From: Methanolinea mesophila
GTDB lineage: Archaea > Halobacteriota > Methanomicrobia > Methanomicrobiales > Methanospirillaceae
Length of the DNA: 64,000 nucleotides
Direction of reading: 5' to 3'
Assembly (NCBI RefSeq): GCF_017873855.1
Contig: NZ_JAGGKR010000001.1
Span: 868,001-932,000, forward strand
Part shown: positions 57,095 to 64,000 of the stretch, in pieces
Position numbering within the stretch: the first letter of the stretch is position 1
How the letters are laid out: the number at the start of each line of letters is the position of its first letter
Translations under genes and position numbers: made by a program
Notes under the pieces: generated by a model
What the model was told of the DNA's origin: nothing
Seen by the model: only the letters and a program-made list of their open reading frames with translations
The model's database searches: none

Positions 57095-58810
57095 TCAGGA
57101 AGATTCTGTCAAATTCTCGTAGACCCCCACAACACGGTCGGTGATGCAATCCCACGTATAATGTTGTGTTACTTTCTGATAGCCTCTTTCCCCCATGATC
57201 CTGGACATTTTTCTGTCCTCGAGAAGCGCCAGGATGGCACGGGTTAACTCCTTCACATCTGAACATAAAAGGCCGTTGTACCGGTCATCAATTAACGTTG
57301 AGACCGCCCCGCAATTCCTGTTCCCGATTACAGGTTTTTTTCTCATCCATGCCTCACAAAAAACCATGCCGAAACTCTCGCTTTCTGACATCATGGCAAA
57401 TACATCGCAGGCATCATAGGCATCGACAAGGTCCGCAAGGCCCATCTGGCCGAGATATTTGACGTATGGTTCCGCCAGGATTTTGTTGTCCTCATCGGGA
57501 CCGATCATCACCAGAACCGCTTCAGGATGCTCCTTCCGGACTGCCCCGACTGCCTGGATCATGTCTGCATAACGTTTTTGCGGCGATTTCCTCCCTACCG
57601 TCAGGATTACCTCCCTGCCCTCCAGACGATACTTTTCCCGGAATCTGGCTCCGCTCACATTCCTGTTCTCAAATGATTCAGGGTCAATCCCTGCACCTAA
57701 AACACACGATCTCGCCTTCAAAGAGTCATAGACCTGGCTTTTCGAAAAATCACTCATCGCCAGAACGCAGTCGGCAGCGGCAATCATCCGAAAGTAATGA
57801 TTCCAGTGATAAAACTCGTCGTCGGCGTGCATGAGCGGGAGCAATACGAGTGGTTTCCCGAATTTTTTTGCGATGAAAGAATACCTGACTGTGTTAAACG
57901 GAAACATTTGCGCGAGCACCACATCGTACCCCGATATATTTTTTCTCAGCCATAGTGCAAGATCAGGTGACCACGGCCCGCGGAGATAGTCAAACATCCA
58001 GGAAAAATATTTCGGACGGTCGCAGGCGTTTCGCATTAAATATGGGATTAATTTGTGCTGTTTTCGAAAAATGGTCCGAAAATCATTTTCAATATCAACC
58101 TGGCAGTTCCCCGAAGCGGAACAGAAATCGATTCCTGATACCGCGACCCCAAAGGTCCGGAAATCTCTCAACGGGCGGCGAACCAGGCTACAGGAGAGTG
58201 TCACCTTCACGATCCCGGAGATATCCGGTAGAGTGCAGGACTGCCTGTCCCAACGCGGATTCTCCTTGAATTCATACTTTTGAGCATAATCGCTGCCGGC
58301 GACCTGCACCGTCACCGGAATCTCCCCCGGATTATCGAGGGAGATGCCAATCTCCTTGATATCGGTATCCCTGATAAAAAAGACGGCTTCCGATTTCGTC
58401 CACCGGACGGCGCGGTTTCCTTTATGATCGATCTCGTTCCAGCCGTCAGCAAGGCAGCTCTCATGATCTCCCAGCGAATTCTCAATAAACCGGCGGATTT
58501 TATGCGAAGATCTCTGCTCCTCCCTGTCACGCTCCGCCTGTATCATTTTTTCGAACACAAGTGAGAGATACCTGCTCTGGGGGATAACAGGAAACCGCAC
58601 TACCTTGATCCCATTGATCGTCTCGTTCGACAGCCTATTGTCAAAGTGCGCCCCCGACTTGATGAAGGGAGTAAGTGAATGAGCCTTCGTTGTACATACG
58701 TCCGTTTCTATACCCCGTTTGAGAAGGCCCTCGGATAAATTCCGCAGATACAGCTCCGCCCCGCCGTACACATCTCTCCCATACCGGAACGTAATATGAA
58801 GCGCTCTCAT
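57095..58810 (-). CDS. GT4 glycosyltransferase with inserted beta-rich domain
   Basis: 571 residues, about 170 more than a normal GT4. The N-terminal Rossmann part (RYGRDVYGGAELYLRNLSEG) is interrupted at about residues 115-245 by a beta-rich segment with GWNEIDHKGNRAVRWTKSEA and VTVQVAGSDYAQKYEF, resembling a carbohydrate-binding-like sandwich found in some surface glycan GTs. The C-terminal domain has LTVGRKSPQKRYADMIQAVG and MMSESESFGMVFCEAWMRKK (E-x7-E). Divergent from the next gene with only 43 bases between. Confidence 0.82.
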   Translation of the reverse strand: MRALHITFRYGRDVYGGAELYLRNLSEGLLKRGIETDVCTTKAHSLTPFIKSGAHFDNRLSNETINGIKVVRFPVIPQSRYLSLVFEKMIQAERDREEQRSSHKIRRFIENSLGDHESCLADGWNEIDHKGNRAVRWTKSEAVFFIRDTDIKEIGISLDNPGEIPVTVQVAGSDYAQKYEFKENPRWDRQSCTLPDISGIVKVTLSCSLVRRPLRDFRTFGVAVSGIDFCSASGNCQVDIENDFRTIFRKQHKLIPYLMRNACDRPKYFSWMFDYLRGPWSPDLALWLRKNISGYDVVLAQMFPFNTVRYSFIAKKFGKPLVLLPLMHADDEFYHWNHYFRMIAAADCVLAMSDFSKSQVYDSLKARSCVLGAGIDPESFENRNVSGARFREKYRLEGREVILTVGRKSPQKRYADMIQAVGAVRKEHPEAVLVMIGPDEDNKILAEPYVKYLGQMGLADLVDAYDACDVFAMMSESESFGMVFCEAWMRKKPVIGNRNCGAVSTLIDDRYNGLLCSDVKELTRAILALLEDRKMSRIMGERGYQKVTQHYTWDCITDRVVGVYENLTESS

Positions 58811-58853
58811 TGACCGTTACGCATATAGTTATTCGTCACAGTAAATATAAAGA

Positions 58854-60176
58854 ATGAAATCCGTTCTTGCATTGAGTTTTCATCCCGCGTTCACCCCCCC
58901 GATGAGCGGAGGAGAAGAGCGATTATACTACGTCTTGAATGGTTTTTCACACTATGAACACGTGACATTGATCAGTTTTACCTTCCACGGGGTAGACCGT
59001 GTAGAAACGGTGTATCATTCTCCATGTTTTAAGGAGATTAGGATCCCCAAGGGAATGGTCAGCCTGGCGCTTCACGGGCTCATCCAGAAATTCACCACGA
59101 TCAAGGAATGTTCCGGTGTGGTCACGTCCCTGGAAAGCAGGATCAATCCGGCATTCAGAAGGATAGTCAGGGAAGAGCTACCGCGACACGATATAATTTT
59201 TTTTGAATCCCCTTTCCTCTTCACGATCCCCGGTCGTCTTCTCCGAAACCACACCCTGGTATACAACGCCTACAATAATGAGTATGAACTGATGAAATCT
59301 GCGTTTTCCGGGTCGTTCATCGGGAAGATCCTCCTTTCGTACGTTGCATATACTGAGAGAGGGCTGGCCCGGGCATGCAAACTTCTATTCGTTGTCTCCA
59401 GGGACGATGCCGAAAGTCTCGCCCGGACCTATGGAATCGATCCCGGGAAGTGCATAGTGGCGCCGAACGGGATATGCCCTGCCTGTTATGACAGGGTGTT
59501 TCAGGAGAGAGCACATATGAAGACCTCTCCTGTCTGCCTGTTTATCGGCAGTTATCACCCTCCCAATATTGAAGCAGTTATTCAAATCGTGAACATTGCG
59601 GCAAAAATGCCCGGAGTCCTTTTTCTCATCGCCGGAAATGTCTCCCGGTATTTCGCGAGCCGGGATTCCCAGACGGAACCATGTGAGAGAGATGCATATA
59701 CCCTCTCAGGGGAGTTATATAAAAATTTTCAGAAAGGGGGGGGAAATCCACAAATCGATAGAATTTGTGAGTTTATACGTGAACATCGGGAGGGGGAGGA
59801 GCCTCTCCGCCGCTTCAGCCATTCAAGAAATGTCCTATTGCTCGGCCAGTTAAGTGAAGAGCGAAAACTGGAATTGTTTCACCTGACAGGCATCGCACTG
59901 AACCCCATGACAACCGGCTCGGGTACGAACATCAAGGTCTTGGGATATCTCGCTGCCGGTCTCCCCACGATCACTACTCCCAAGGGTGCGAGGGGGCTTG
60001 ACCTTGTCGACCGTCATCATGCCCTGATCTGTGATCTTAATGATTTTCCGGAGAAGATTCATGAATTGCTCAATGATCCCGGATTGGTGGAGATACTAAG
60101 AGAGAACGGCCGGATCCTCGTTGAACGTGAATACGACTGGAATACAATTGTAGAACGTATGCGTCGTACCCTGTGA
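58854..60176 (+). CDS. Glycosyltransferase family 4/1
   Basis: 440 residues. HPAFTPPMSGGEERLYYVLN has the glycine-rich N-terminal motif, SRDDAESLARTYGIDPGKCI lies at the linker, and ALNPMTTGSGTNIKVLGYLA is the donor-binding motif with Glu replaced by Gly in the usual EG-E position. It pairs with the next GT gene, which has 30-35 percent similar layout, suggesting a tandem duplication. Four-base overlap region at the junction. Confidence 0.82.
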   Translation: MKSVLALSFHPAFTPPMSGGEERLYYVLNGFSHYEHVTLISFTFHGVDRVETVYHSPCFKEIRIPKGMVSLALHGLIQKFTTIKECSGVVTSLESRINPAFRRIVREELPRHDIIFFESPFLFTIPGRLLRNHTLVYNAYNNEYELMKSAFSGSFIGKILLSYVAYTERGLARACKLLFVVSRDDAESLARTYGIDPGKCIVAPNGICPACYDRVFQERAHMKTSPVCLFIGSYHPPNIEAVIQIVNIAAKMPGVLFLIAGNVSRYFASRDSQTEPCERDAYTLSGELYKNFQKGGGNPQIDRICEFIREHREGEEPLRRFSHSRNVLLLGQLSEERKLELFHLTGIALNPMTTGSGTNIKVLGYLAAGLPTITTPKGARGLDLVDRHHALICDLNDFPEKIHELLNDPGLVEILRENGRILVEREYDWNTIVERMRRTL

Positions 60177-60181
60177 ATACC

Positions 60182-61393
60182 ATGAAAAAAATTCTGGTTA
60201 TCAATGATTTTCCTGTTTTTCCACCGGTTCACGGGGGAAAGATCAGGATTCTTAACATTTATCGGAATATATCTTCCGAGTGTGAGGTCACATATCTCTG
60301 TCTTGGGGATGTGAAGGAAACCACACTACGCTCGATCTCGGATAATTTCAGCGAGATCTCTGTCCCGAAAACATTTCTGTACAGACAGATCGTCCTGTTT
60401 GCCGGTCTGATAATGAAATGTCCGGTCGATGATCTTGTCGCATTGTTACTGGCACCGTTCAATCCCTGGTTAAGGAACATGATCAGGAAAAAAATCCGGG
60501 AATCCGACATCGTGATCTGTTGTCACCCGTATATGTACCCCGCGGTCTCTCCCTGGATTGGCGGCAGGTTCCTCGTTTATGAAGCGCTCAATGATGAATA
60601 TGGCCTGAAATCGACGACCCTGCCGGAAGGATTCCTAAAAAAAATCATGTTGCACCGCCTCGACGTGGTATCCTGCGATCTTTTGAGAAATTGCGACCTT
60701 TGCTTCGTCGTGTCCGAAGAGGATAAAAAAGCATTTATAGAGAGATATCCTGCAGATCCGCAAAAATTGGTGATTGCACCGAATGGAGTCGATACAGAGT
60801 ATTATTCGGAACTATACAAGAAACGCTCCCACATGCAGGGAGATCCGAGCCTTCATCCCCTTGTGATTTTCCTCGGAAGCGCTCACCCCCCCAACATCGT
60901 GGCGGCCAGGAAGGTGATTCACTCGATCGCTCCCAAGCTGCCCGACGTGAATTTTTTCATCGCCGGAAGCGTCTGTGACCCGATTATAAACGACCCGCGC
61001 GGCTCCAATGTGACCCTTGGATTTTATATTAGCGATGAAGAGAAGGAAAAATTATTCCTGCGTGCAAATGTGGCCATTAACCCGATGACTACCGGTTCAG
61101 GTTCAAATATTAAAATATTCGACTACCTGGCTTCGGGAATTCCGGTGGTCACTACGAAATTCGGTGCCCGGGGGATAAGTATGACAAACCGCGTTCATGC
61201 AATTGTGTGTGATATTGATGAATTCCCCGGAGCGATCACGACACTGATCGATAATAAAGCATTATCAGAAGTCCTTTCTCACAACGGACGGGTTCTCGTC
61301 GAGCAAAGTTACGACTGGAAGAGGATCGCGTTGTCGATGGTGGCTGAAATAAGGAAAAAAACGGAGGCCGGTCACTCCCAGGAGGCTTCGTAG
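60182..61393 (+). CDS. Glycosyltransferase family 4/1, related to its upstream neighbour
   Basis: 403 residues, with NDFPVFPPVHGGKIRILNIY at the start, VVSEEDKKAFIERYPADPQK in the linker and AINPMTTGSGSNIKIFDYLA near the C-terminus, the same donor-site motif as the preceding gene. A paralogue made by duplication is likely. The ATG at 60182 (6 bases after the upstream stop) is chosen over GTG 60173. Its 3' end overlaps the convergent GT gene by 22 bases. Confidence 0.82.
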   Translation: MKKILVINDFPVFPPVHGGKIRILNIYRNISSECEVTYLCLGDVKETTLRSISDNFSEISVPKTFLYRQIVLFAGLIMKCPVDDLVALLLAPFNPWLRNMIRKKIRESDIVICCHPYMYPAVSPWIGGRFLVYEALNDEYGLKSTTLPEGFLKKIMLHRLDVVSCDLLRNCDLCFVVSEEDKKAFIERYPADPQKLVIAPNGVDTEYYSELYKKRSHMQGDPSLHPLVIFLGSAHPPNIVAARKVIHSIAPKLPDVNFFIAGSVCDPIINDPRGSNVTLGFYISDEEKEKLFLRANVAINPMTTGSGSNIKIFDYLASGIPVVTTKFGARGISMTNRVHAIVCDIDEFPGAITTLIDNKALSEVLSHNGRVLVEQSYDWKRIALSMVAEIRKKTEAGHSQEAS

Positions 61394-62448
61394 ACTGCCC
61401 TGATGAGCTTTTCCTTAAAAACCGGGATATCAAAATCCTGGGCCCTTTTAATGCAGGCGTCCCGGTACAACTCGGGATTCCGCGATATTTTCTTTACTGC
61501 TTCCCGAATCTCCCCGGGGTCGGCCCTGACCAGGATTCCCGTACCTGCAGTGACCGTCTCCCGATACCCTCCCTCGTTCACTGCGACAACCGGTTTCCCG
61601 CTCGCCATTGCTTCGATCGGGGTCAGCCCGAAGTCCTCGTCCATGGCAGTACATATATGCCCCCTGCACCGGGCATAGAGATCGACAAGCTCCTTTTCTT
61701 CCACCTCACCAAGGATCTCGATATTCTCCGGTAGATCTCTCACGATTTCCGATGCGTAAGCGTGAGCATGGTCGCCTGCCGCATATCCACCCGCGATCAA
61801 CAATCGTTCTTCCGGCATCTCTGCAAACGCTTCGATCTGGAGTTCGATCCTTTTTTCCGGATACAACCTGTTGACCGAGAGCCAGAAGTCACCGTACTCC
61901 CTGCAATGGAACCGGGAAACATCGACCGGAGGATACAGGATTTCTGCATCGCGTCCATAAAATTTCTTTATCCGCGTCTGGACATTTTCTGAAATCGTGA
62001 TGATCCTGTCGATCGATCCCACCGACCTCCTGTCGAACACGCGGTGACCACCCACCCAGGCCCGGAATGCTTGTCGGGTCGCGAATCCCTGGCGCCCCAG
62101 GAATGTCGCATAGAGATCATAGAAGGGCCTGACAGGCGTATAACAGTACCATAGATTCGGGTGATGCCGCCGTGCCGCATAATGGCTCCAGTTCCCGGTA
62201 AAAATAAAAAAATCGTATTCATCCGAATAATCAGCCCGAGAAAACAGGTATGATGCCGACATCTGCTTGAAGGGCGGTATCTTAATGGTCCTCCCAATGC
62301 TGATCACAGGAACGTCGTCCGCAATCCTGGGAACCGCATCGACATCCGTAGTGATTACATCGGCCTGCAGAATTCTGGCCATGGTGAGTACTACCCGTTC
62401 CCCGCCTCCGATGGCACCGAAATAGTCGTGAAAAATCGCTATTTTCAT
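61372..62448 (-). CDS. Glycosyltransferase family 4
   Basis: 358 residues. HDYFGAIGGGERVVLTMARI, the linker motif YPPVDVSRF, VNRLYPEKRIELQIEAF and DEDFGLTPIEAMASGKPVV (E-x7-E) define a GT4. GGAGA precedes the ATG at 62448; the frame stays open upstream to 62745, but that stretch lacks family similarity. The 3' end overlaps the opposite gene by 22 bases. Confidence 0.88.
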   Translation of the reverse strand: MKIAIFHDYFGAIGGGERVVLTMARILQADVITTDVDAVPRIADDVPVISIGRTIKIPPFKQMSASYLFSRADYSDEYDFFIFTGNWSHYAARRHHPNLWYCYTPVRPFYDLYATFLGRQGFATRQAFRAWVGGHRVFDRRSVGSIDRIITISENVQTRIKKFYGRDAEILYPPVDVSRFHCREYGDFWLSVNRLYPEKRIELQIEAFAEMPEERLLIAGGYAAGDHAHAYASEIVRDLPENIEILGEVEEKELVDLYARCRGHICTAMDEDFGLTPIEAMASGKPVVAVNEGGYRETVTAGTGILVRADPGEIREAVKKISRNPELYRDACIKRAQDFDIPVFKEKLIRAVYEASWE

Positions 62449-62840
62449 TATGATTCTCCGGTCATGCCATAACCGGTTGACTGCCGGATCGGTTTCACGA
62501 GTGGCTTTGGATTCGTTGCCCGAGATCCCGGCGTATACAACGGAAACCTCCGCATCTCCTTTTCTTTTATCCTGATCCACTCCCTGACCCCGTTCTTCCC
62601 GTATGAAGCAACCGGGAGATCGGGAGTATTTCCAGGTCCGGATTGCACGTTCTTTCGCGGGAGCCGGCCTCCTAATTCTTGATGATTCTCCCCCTTTTCC
62701 TCCAAAGATTCTGTTTTCCAGGAAAATAACATTAACATCCCTCAAAAAAATGAGATTTCGGGAGTTTCGTCAAGACCCCTCCCTCCTGAAAAATTCTGCC
62801 CGAGTGAGGACGAATGAGATGAAAGGCCCACCATGATACA
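62449..62840. other. Gene-free region between GT4 and the ABC exporter
   Basis: No supported gene. It consists of Arg/Lys-rich chance frames on both strands. Minus-strand signals for the GT4 gene may lie around 62705-62735 (AATGTTATTTTCC), but no clear TATA box is seen. Confidence 0.35.
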
Positions 62841-63626
62841 TTATTTGACGGTCTCCATGTAGTCATCTATCACTTTTTCGGTCTGGTCAAGCGCCTTTAT
62901 GTATCCTTTCTGGATGAACATCGTCCGGCTGCAAAGATCCCGTATCAGATCCATATCATGAGAGACGAGCAGGATGGTCTTCCCTTCCTTTCGGAACTCA
63001 TCTACTTTATCCGCACACTTCCGCTTGAACGCCTCGTCCCCGACCGCAAGCACCTCGTCCACCAGCAGAATGTCCGGGTCCGACTGGATTGCGGTTGAAA
63101 ATGCGAGGCGAACCTGCATACCGGAAGAAAGGTGACGGAGTTTCATGTTCTCGAAGCGTTTCAGCTCCGCAAAATCCATGATCTCCTCGTACCTTTCCCG
63201 GATCTTTTTCAACGGGAGCCCAAGGACCGCCCCGTATAAAAAGACGTTATCTCTCGCGGTCAGTTCCGGGTGGAATCCAACTCCAAGCTCGAGGAACGGT
63301 GCGATCCTGCCGTTGATGCCAATCTTCCCGGTATCCGCGTATATTACTCCGGCGAGCAGTTTCAGCAGGGTTGATTTCCCTGAGCCATTCGGGCCGATAA
63401 TACCGAATGTCTCACTGTGCTCCACCGTGAAACTAATATCCTGGAGTGCCCGGAACGTATCGTACGCATGCCCGTGCCCGGCAAGAAGGCTGGTGATATG
63501 CTGGTAAAGTGTGAGCTTCTTCTCTCTCGGGATTCGAAATTCCTTCGATAGCCCGGTGACCTCGATTGCATGAGTACCTGACCGGTCCCCGACAACTCTC
63601 AGGTCATTTCGATACCGTGTCCTCAT
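62841..63626 (-). CDS. Polysaccharide ABC transporter ATPase (Wzt/TagH-like)
   Basis: 261 residues. Walker A GPNGSGKST, Q-loop-like LGVGFHPELTARDNVFLYGA, signature LSSGMQVRLAFS, Walker B ILLVDEVLAVGD and switch VSHDMD are those of the surface-polysaccharide export subfamily. A C-terminal carbohydrate-binding domain is absent, so export may not depend on a capped glycan. It pairs with the permease gene, one base apart. Likely exports a lipid-linked glycan or polymer made by the neighbouring enzymes. Confidence 0.9.
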   Translation of the reverse strand: MRTRYRNDLRVVGDRSGTHAIEVTGLSKEFRIPREKKLTLYQHITSLLAGHGHAYDTFRALQDISFTVEHSETFGIIGPNGSGKSTLLKLLAGVIYADTGKIGINGRIAPFLELGVGFHPELTARDNVFLYGAVLGLPLKKIRERYEEIMDFAELKRFENMKLRHLSSGMQVRLAFSTAIQSDPDILLVDEVLAVGDEAFKRKCADKVDEFRKEGKTILLVSHDMDLIRDLCSRTMFIQKGYIKALDQTEKVIDDYMETVK

Positions 63627-63627
63627 G

Positions 63628-64000
63628 TCAGATCTCCTCCGCGAACCTTCTCTCTAGCCTTTTGAAGATGAAAGTCCCGACACCCAGCATCACGAACGAA
63701 GTTCCCAGGAGATACGCGAGTTCCCAGAGGGGGGGAGTAACCCCATTCAGCAAAATGTCACGATAAGACTGGATCATTACGGTGATCGGGTTGAGCATGT
63801 AATAGGGAATGAGGCTTTCGGGCAGGATCGATACAGGATACACGATAGGGGAGAGGAAAAACCCGAGTTGGAGGATAACTTCCCAAATCTGGTTCAGGTC
63901 GCGGTAATAAACATAAAGGCCTCCAAGCACCAGTGCGACCCCGAATACGAGAATGAAATACAGCGCCTGCAATACGGGGAAAAGGAAAACGTTAAAGGTA
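63628..64000 (-). CDS. Polysaccharide ABC transporter permease (Wzm-like), 5' end beyond window
   Basis: The frame remains open to the right edge (TFNVFLFPVLQALYFILVFG and onward), so at least 123 C-terminal residues are seen. Hydrophobic segments and YVYYRDLNQIWEVILQLGFF match ABC-2 permeases of polysaccharide exporters. A TTG at 63972 should not be taken as the start. Cotranscribed with the ATPase gene. Confidence 0.88.
   Translation of the reverse strand, partial: TFNVFLFPVLQALYFILVFGVALVLGGLYVYYRDLNQIWEVILQLGFFLSPIVYPVSILPESLIPYYMLNPITVMIQSYRDILLNGVTPPLWELAYLLGTSFVMLGVGTFIFKRLERRFAEEI

Overview
The window comes from a methanogenic euryarchaeon, most likely of the order Methanomicrobiales. 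The evidence is an archaeal bifunctional fructose-1,6-bisphosphate aldolase/phosphatase, an FmdE-like protein, a CDC48/VAT ATPase, an AglB oligosaccharyltransferase, an archaeal ThiC, a methanogen-type nif operon with two PII genes between nifH and nifD, GTG starts with GGTGA-type ribosome sites, and TATA-box promoters. Most genes are GC-rich; the glycan region near the right end is visibly AT-richer. No rRNA, CRISPR array or complete transposon is seen.

1-21 kb is largely housekeeping and signalling: a DUF89 phosphatase, tRNA-Pro(GGG), a Roadblock/response-regulator pair, a DHH phosphoesterase with an S1 domain, and a minus-strand operon of a NrdG-like radical SAM enzyme, a UPF0200 kinase-like protein, a TIM-barrel isomerase and RNase Z. 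These are followed by thiC behind a palindromic operator, an AhpD-like protein, a two-repeat protein of unknown function, 5-formyl-THF cyclo-ligase, a CDC48-Hsp20 operon, fbp, an Lsm plus winged-helix pair, a CPBP-like membrane protein and an MFS exporter. A hairpin-ended repeat occurs at 0.2 kb and as a degenerate cluster at 19.5-20.2 kb.

20-33 kb holds an FmdE-like protein, a lipoprotein, a very large secreted GH81-like protein with CARDB-like and PKD repeats, the amtB-glnK operon, a REC-PAS sensor whose 3' end runs into a 60-bp tandem array, and a QueG-like iron-sulfur protein.

33.9-45.5 kb is a nitrogen-fixation island: a GGAA-N6-TTCC operator and TATA box, a long leader with a small Cys-rich ORF, nifH, nifI1, nifI2, nifD, nifK, nifE, nifN, a 2Fe-2S ferredoxin, an AnfO-family gene, then modABC. 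Ammonium sensing (amtB-glnK), nitrogenase synthesis and switch-off (nifI1/I2) and molybdate uptake therefore lie within 17 kb, and nif and amtB share a promoter motif.

45.6-64 kb begins with tRNA-Gln(UUG), a 38-aa lysine-rich ORF and a ferredoxin-nitroreductase. It continues as a surface-glycan region: GT4 and GT2 glycosyltransferases, aglB, a methyltransferase, a flippase-like protein, a GT-C-like membrane protein, and at the right edge a Wzt/Wzm-type polysaccharide ABC exporter cut by the window end. The genes are assigned by motifs and context; no database search was run.
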